A stretch of DNA of 64,000 bases from contig NZ_FNUB01000005.1 of NCBI RefSeq assembly GCF_900105985.1, forward strand, positions 558,001 through 622,000, given 5' to 3'. Positions 63,378 to 64,000 of the stretch are shown piece by piece. The notes under the pieces were generated by a model, which searched no databases, was not told the origin of the DNA, and saw only the letters and a list, made by a program, of their open reading frames with translations. Every line of letters begins with the position of its first letter. Positions within the stretch are counted from its first letter, which is position 1. Position numbers and translations under genes: made by a program. This DNA is from Tenacibaculum sp. MAR_2010_89 (GTDB lineage Bacteria > Bacteroidota > Bacteroidia > Flavobacteriales > Flavobacteriaceae).

Positions 63378-63998
63378 TTACAGAAAATCACCAAAGAAAA
63401 ACCAGTTAAGGCTTTTTTTAATTTTGTTTTCTTTGTTGTCTTCTTCTAGGATTTTGGTGTCTCTTATTTCACTTTGAAATAAATCGATAACAAATTCATC
63501 GTAAGTTTTTTTAGTTTCCTCTTTTAAAAAAGCATCAAAGTATAATTCACTAGCTTTTTCTCCTTTTATTTTTTCTATTTCTAAAAGTGTTTTATATAAA
63601 GGCTCAATTTTTTCAATAACACCATTTGGTACAGCTTTTCTTCGTCCTGTATAACCAGTAATTTCACCTTGCTCATTTTTATCAACTGTAAAATCGGTAA
63701 TCACCCAATAGTATCTACCGGTTCTTGTTAAGTTTTTAACAATAGCATGGAAATTTTCACCTTTTTTTAAAGCGTTCCATAAAACTTTAAATGCCACTTT
63801 AGGCATATCAGGATGACGAATAATATTATGGGGCTCACCAATTAATTCAATTTTATTGTATTCAGAAGCTTCTTCAAAAGCATCATTCATGTATAAAATT
63901 GTACCATGAATGTCCGTTTTGCTAATGATTGTTTGGGTTTTATCCCATTTTACTTCTTCGTTTATAATCTTGATTGGTTTGGGGGATATCTTTGTCAT
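63378..63998 (-). CDS. PAS domain protein, Aer-like sensor
   Basis: A 206-residue protein at the window edge; the start at 63998 is plausible, though an upstream start cannot be excluded. The PAS domain (about 20-125) is of the Aer/aerotaxis type: TDIHGTILYMNDAFEEASEY, ELIGEPHNIIRHPDMPKVAF and YYWVITDFTVDKNEQGEITGY. In Aer this domain binds FAD; the residues cannot be confirmed by eye. The C-terminal 80 residues are a charged coiled coil (YKTLLEIEKIKGEKASELY) without an output domain, so it may act through a partner. No transmembrane helix is visible. Confidence 0.88.
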   Translation of the reverse strand: MTKISPKPIKIINEEVKWDKTQTIISKTDIHGTILYMNDAFEEASEYNKIELIGEPHNIIRHPDMPKVAFKVLWNALKKGENFHAIVKNLTRTGRYYWVITDFTVDKNEQGEITGYTGRRKAVPNGVIEKIEPLYKTLLEIEKIKGEKASELYFDAFLKEETKKTYDEFVIDLFQSEIRDTKILEEDNKENKIKKSLNWFFFGDFL

Positions 63999-64000
63999 TT

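Overview
The window is AT-rich chromosomal DNA (roughly 30% G+C by eye) from a member of the Bacteroidota, almost certainly family Flavobacteriaceae. The evidence is the promoter grammar (-7 boxes of the form TAnnTTTG), several outer-membrane receptors with an N-terminal carboxypeptidase-D-like domain, GLPGLI proteins, DUF3078, DUF2480 and DUF5686 families, a GH92 mannosidase lipoprotein and DUF6443/RHS surface proteins. A marine genus such as Tenacibaculum or a relative is plausible, but that is only a guess. I saw no rRNA or tRNA genes, CRISPR array or prophage.

Layout. 1-3.3 kb: an iron/siderophore uptake operon on the minus strand (receptor, two small membrane proteins, start of a PepSY protein). 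3.4-7.1 kb: aromatic amino acid catabolism (homogentisate dioxygenase, 4-hydroxyphenylpyruvate dioxygenase, tryptophan 2,3-dioxygenase). 7.2-13.7 kb: DUF3108 protein, M23-like lipoprotein with glucose-6-phosphate isomerase, and a strongly promoted TonB receptor. 13.8-20.5 kb: PurF-like amidotransferase and PfkB kinase (minus), then sufE, a DUF59 gene, a DUF2480 gene and two DUF3078 genes (plus). 20.6-29.5 kb: accessory and housekeeping genes (lipoprotein, YdfG-like SDR, AlbA_2 protein, GH92, OmpA/HHH pair, ankyrin protein, CNNM/CBS protein). 29.5-35.4 kb: a small-peptide/GLPGLI/outer-membrane-barrel cluster with a divergent ABC ATPase and membrane protein. 35.4-41.8 kb: DUF5686, AsmA-like protein, queG.

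41.8-52.1 kb is the most plastic region: a YefM-YoeB toxin-antitoxin pair with a palindromic operator, a REP-associated HUH transposase (RAYT), about 1.3 kb of REP-like palindromic repeats, a truncated small membrane protein, a CPBP protease and two large RHS/YD-repeat surface proteins, one interrupted by a frameshift. Two unrelated genes here take the same last residues and stop codon from a repeat copy.

52.2-63.3 kb encodes a type II secretion/type IV filament-like machine split over convergent operons: prepilin peptidase, GspE, GspC/PilP-like, a beta-helix GspK-like protein, two minor pseudopilins and GspF on plus; GspM-, GspL- and GspD-like proteins and two lipoproteins on minus; and a GspG-like pilin on plus. 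All four pilin-like leaders have Ala rather than Gly at the apparent cleavage site, and the short prepilin peptidase lacks the usual N-terminal cytoplasmic domain. The gspM-like gene carries a frameshift in an A10 run. An Aer-like PAS protein closes the window.
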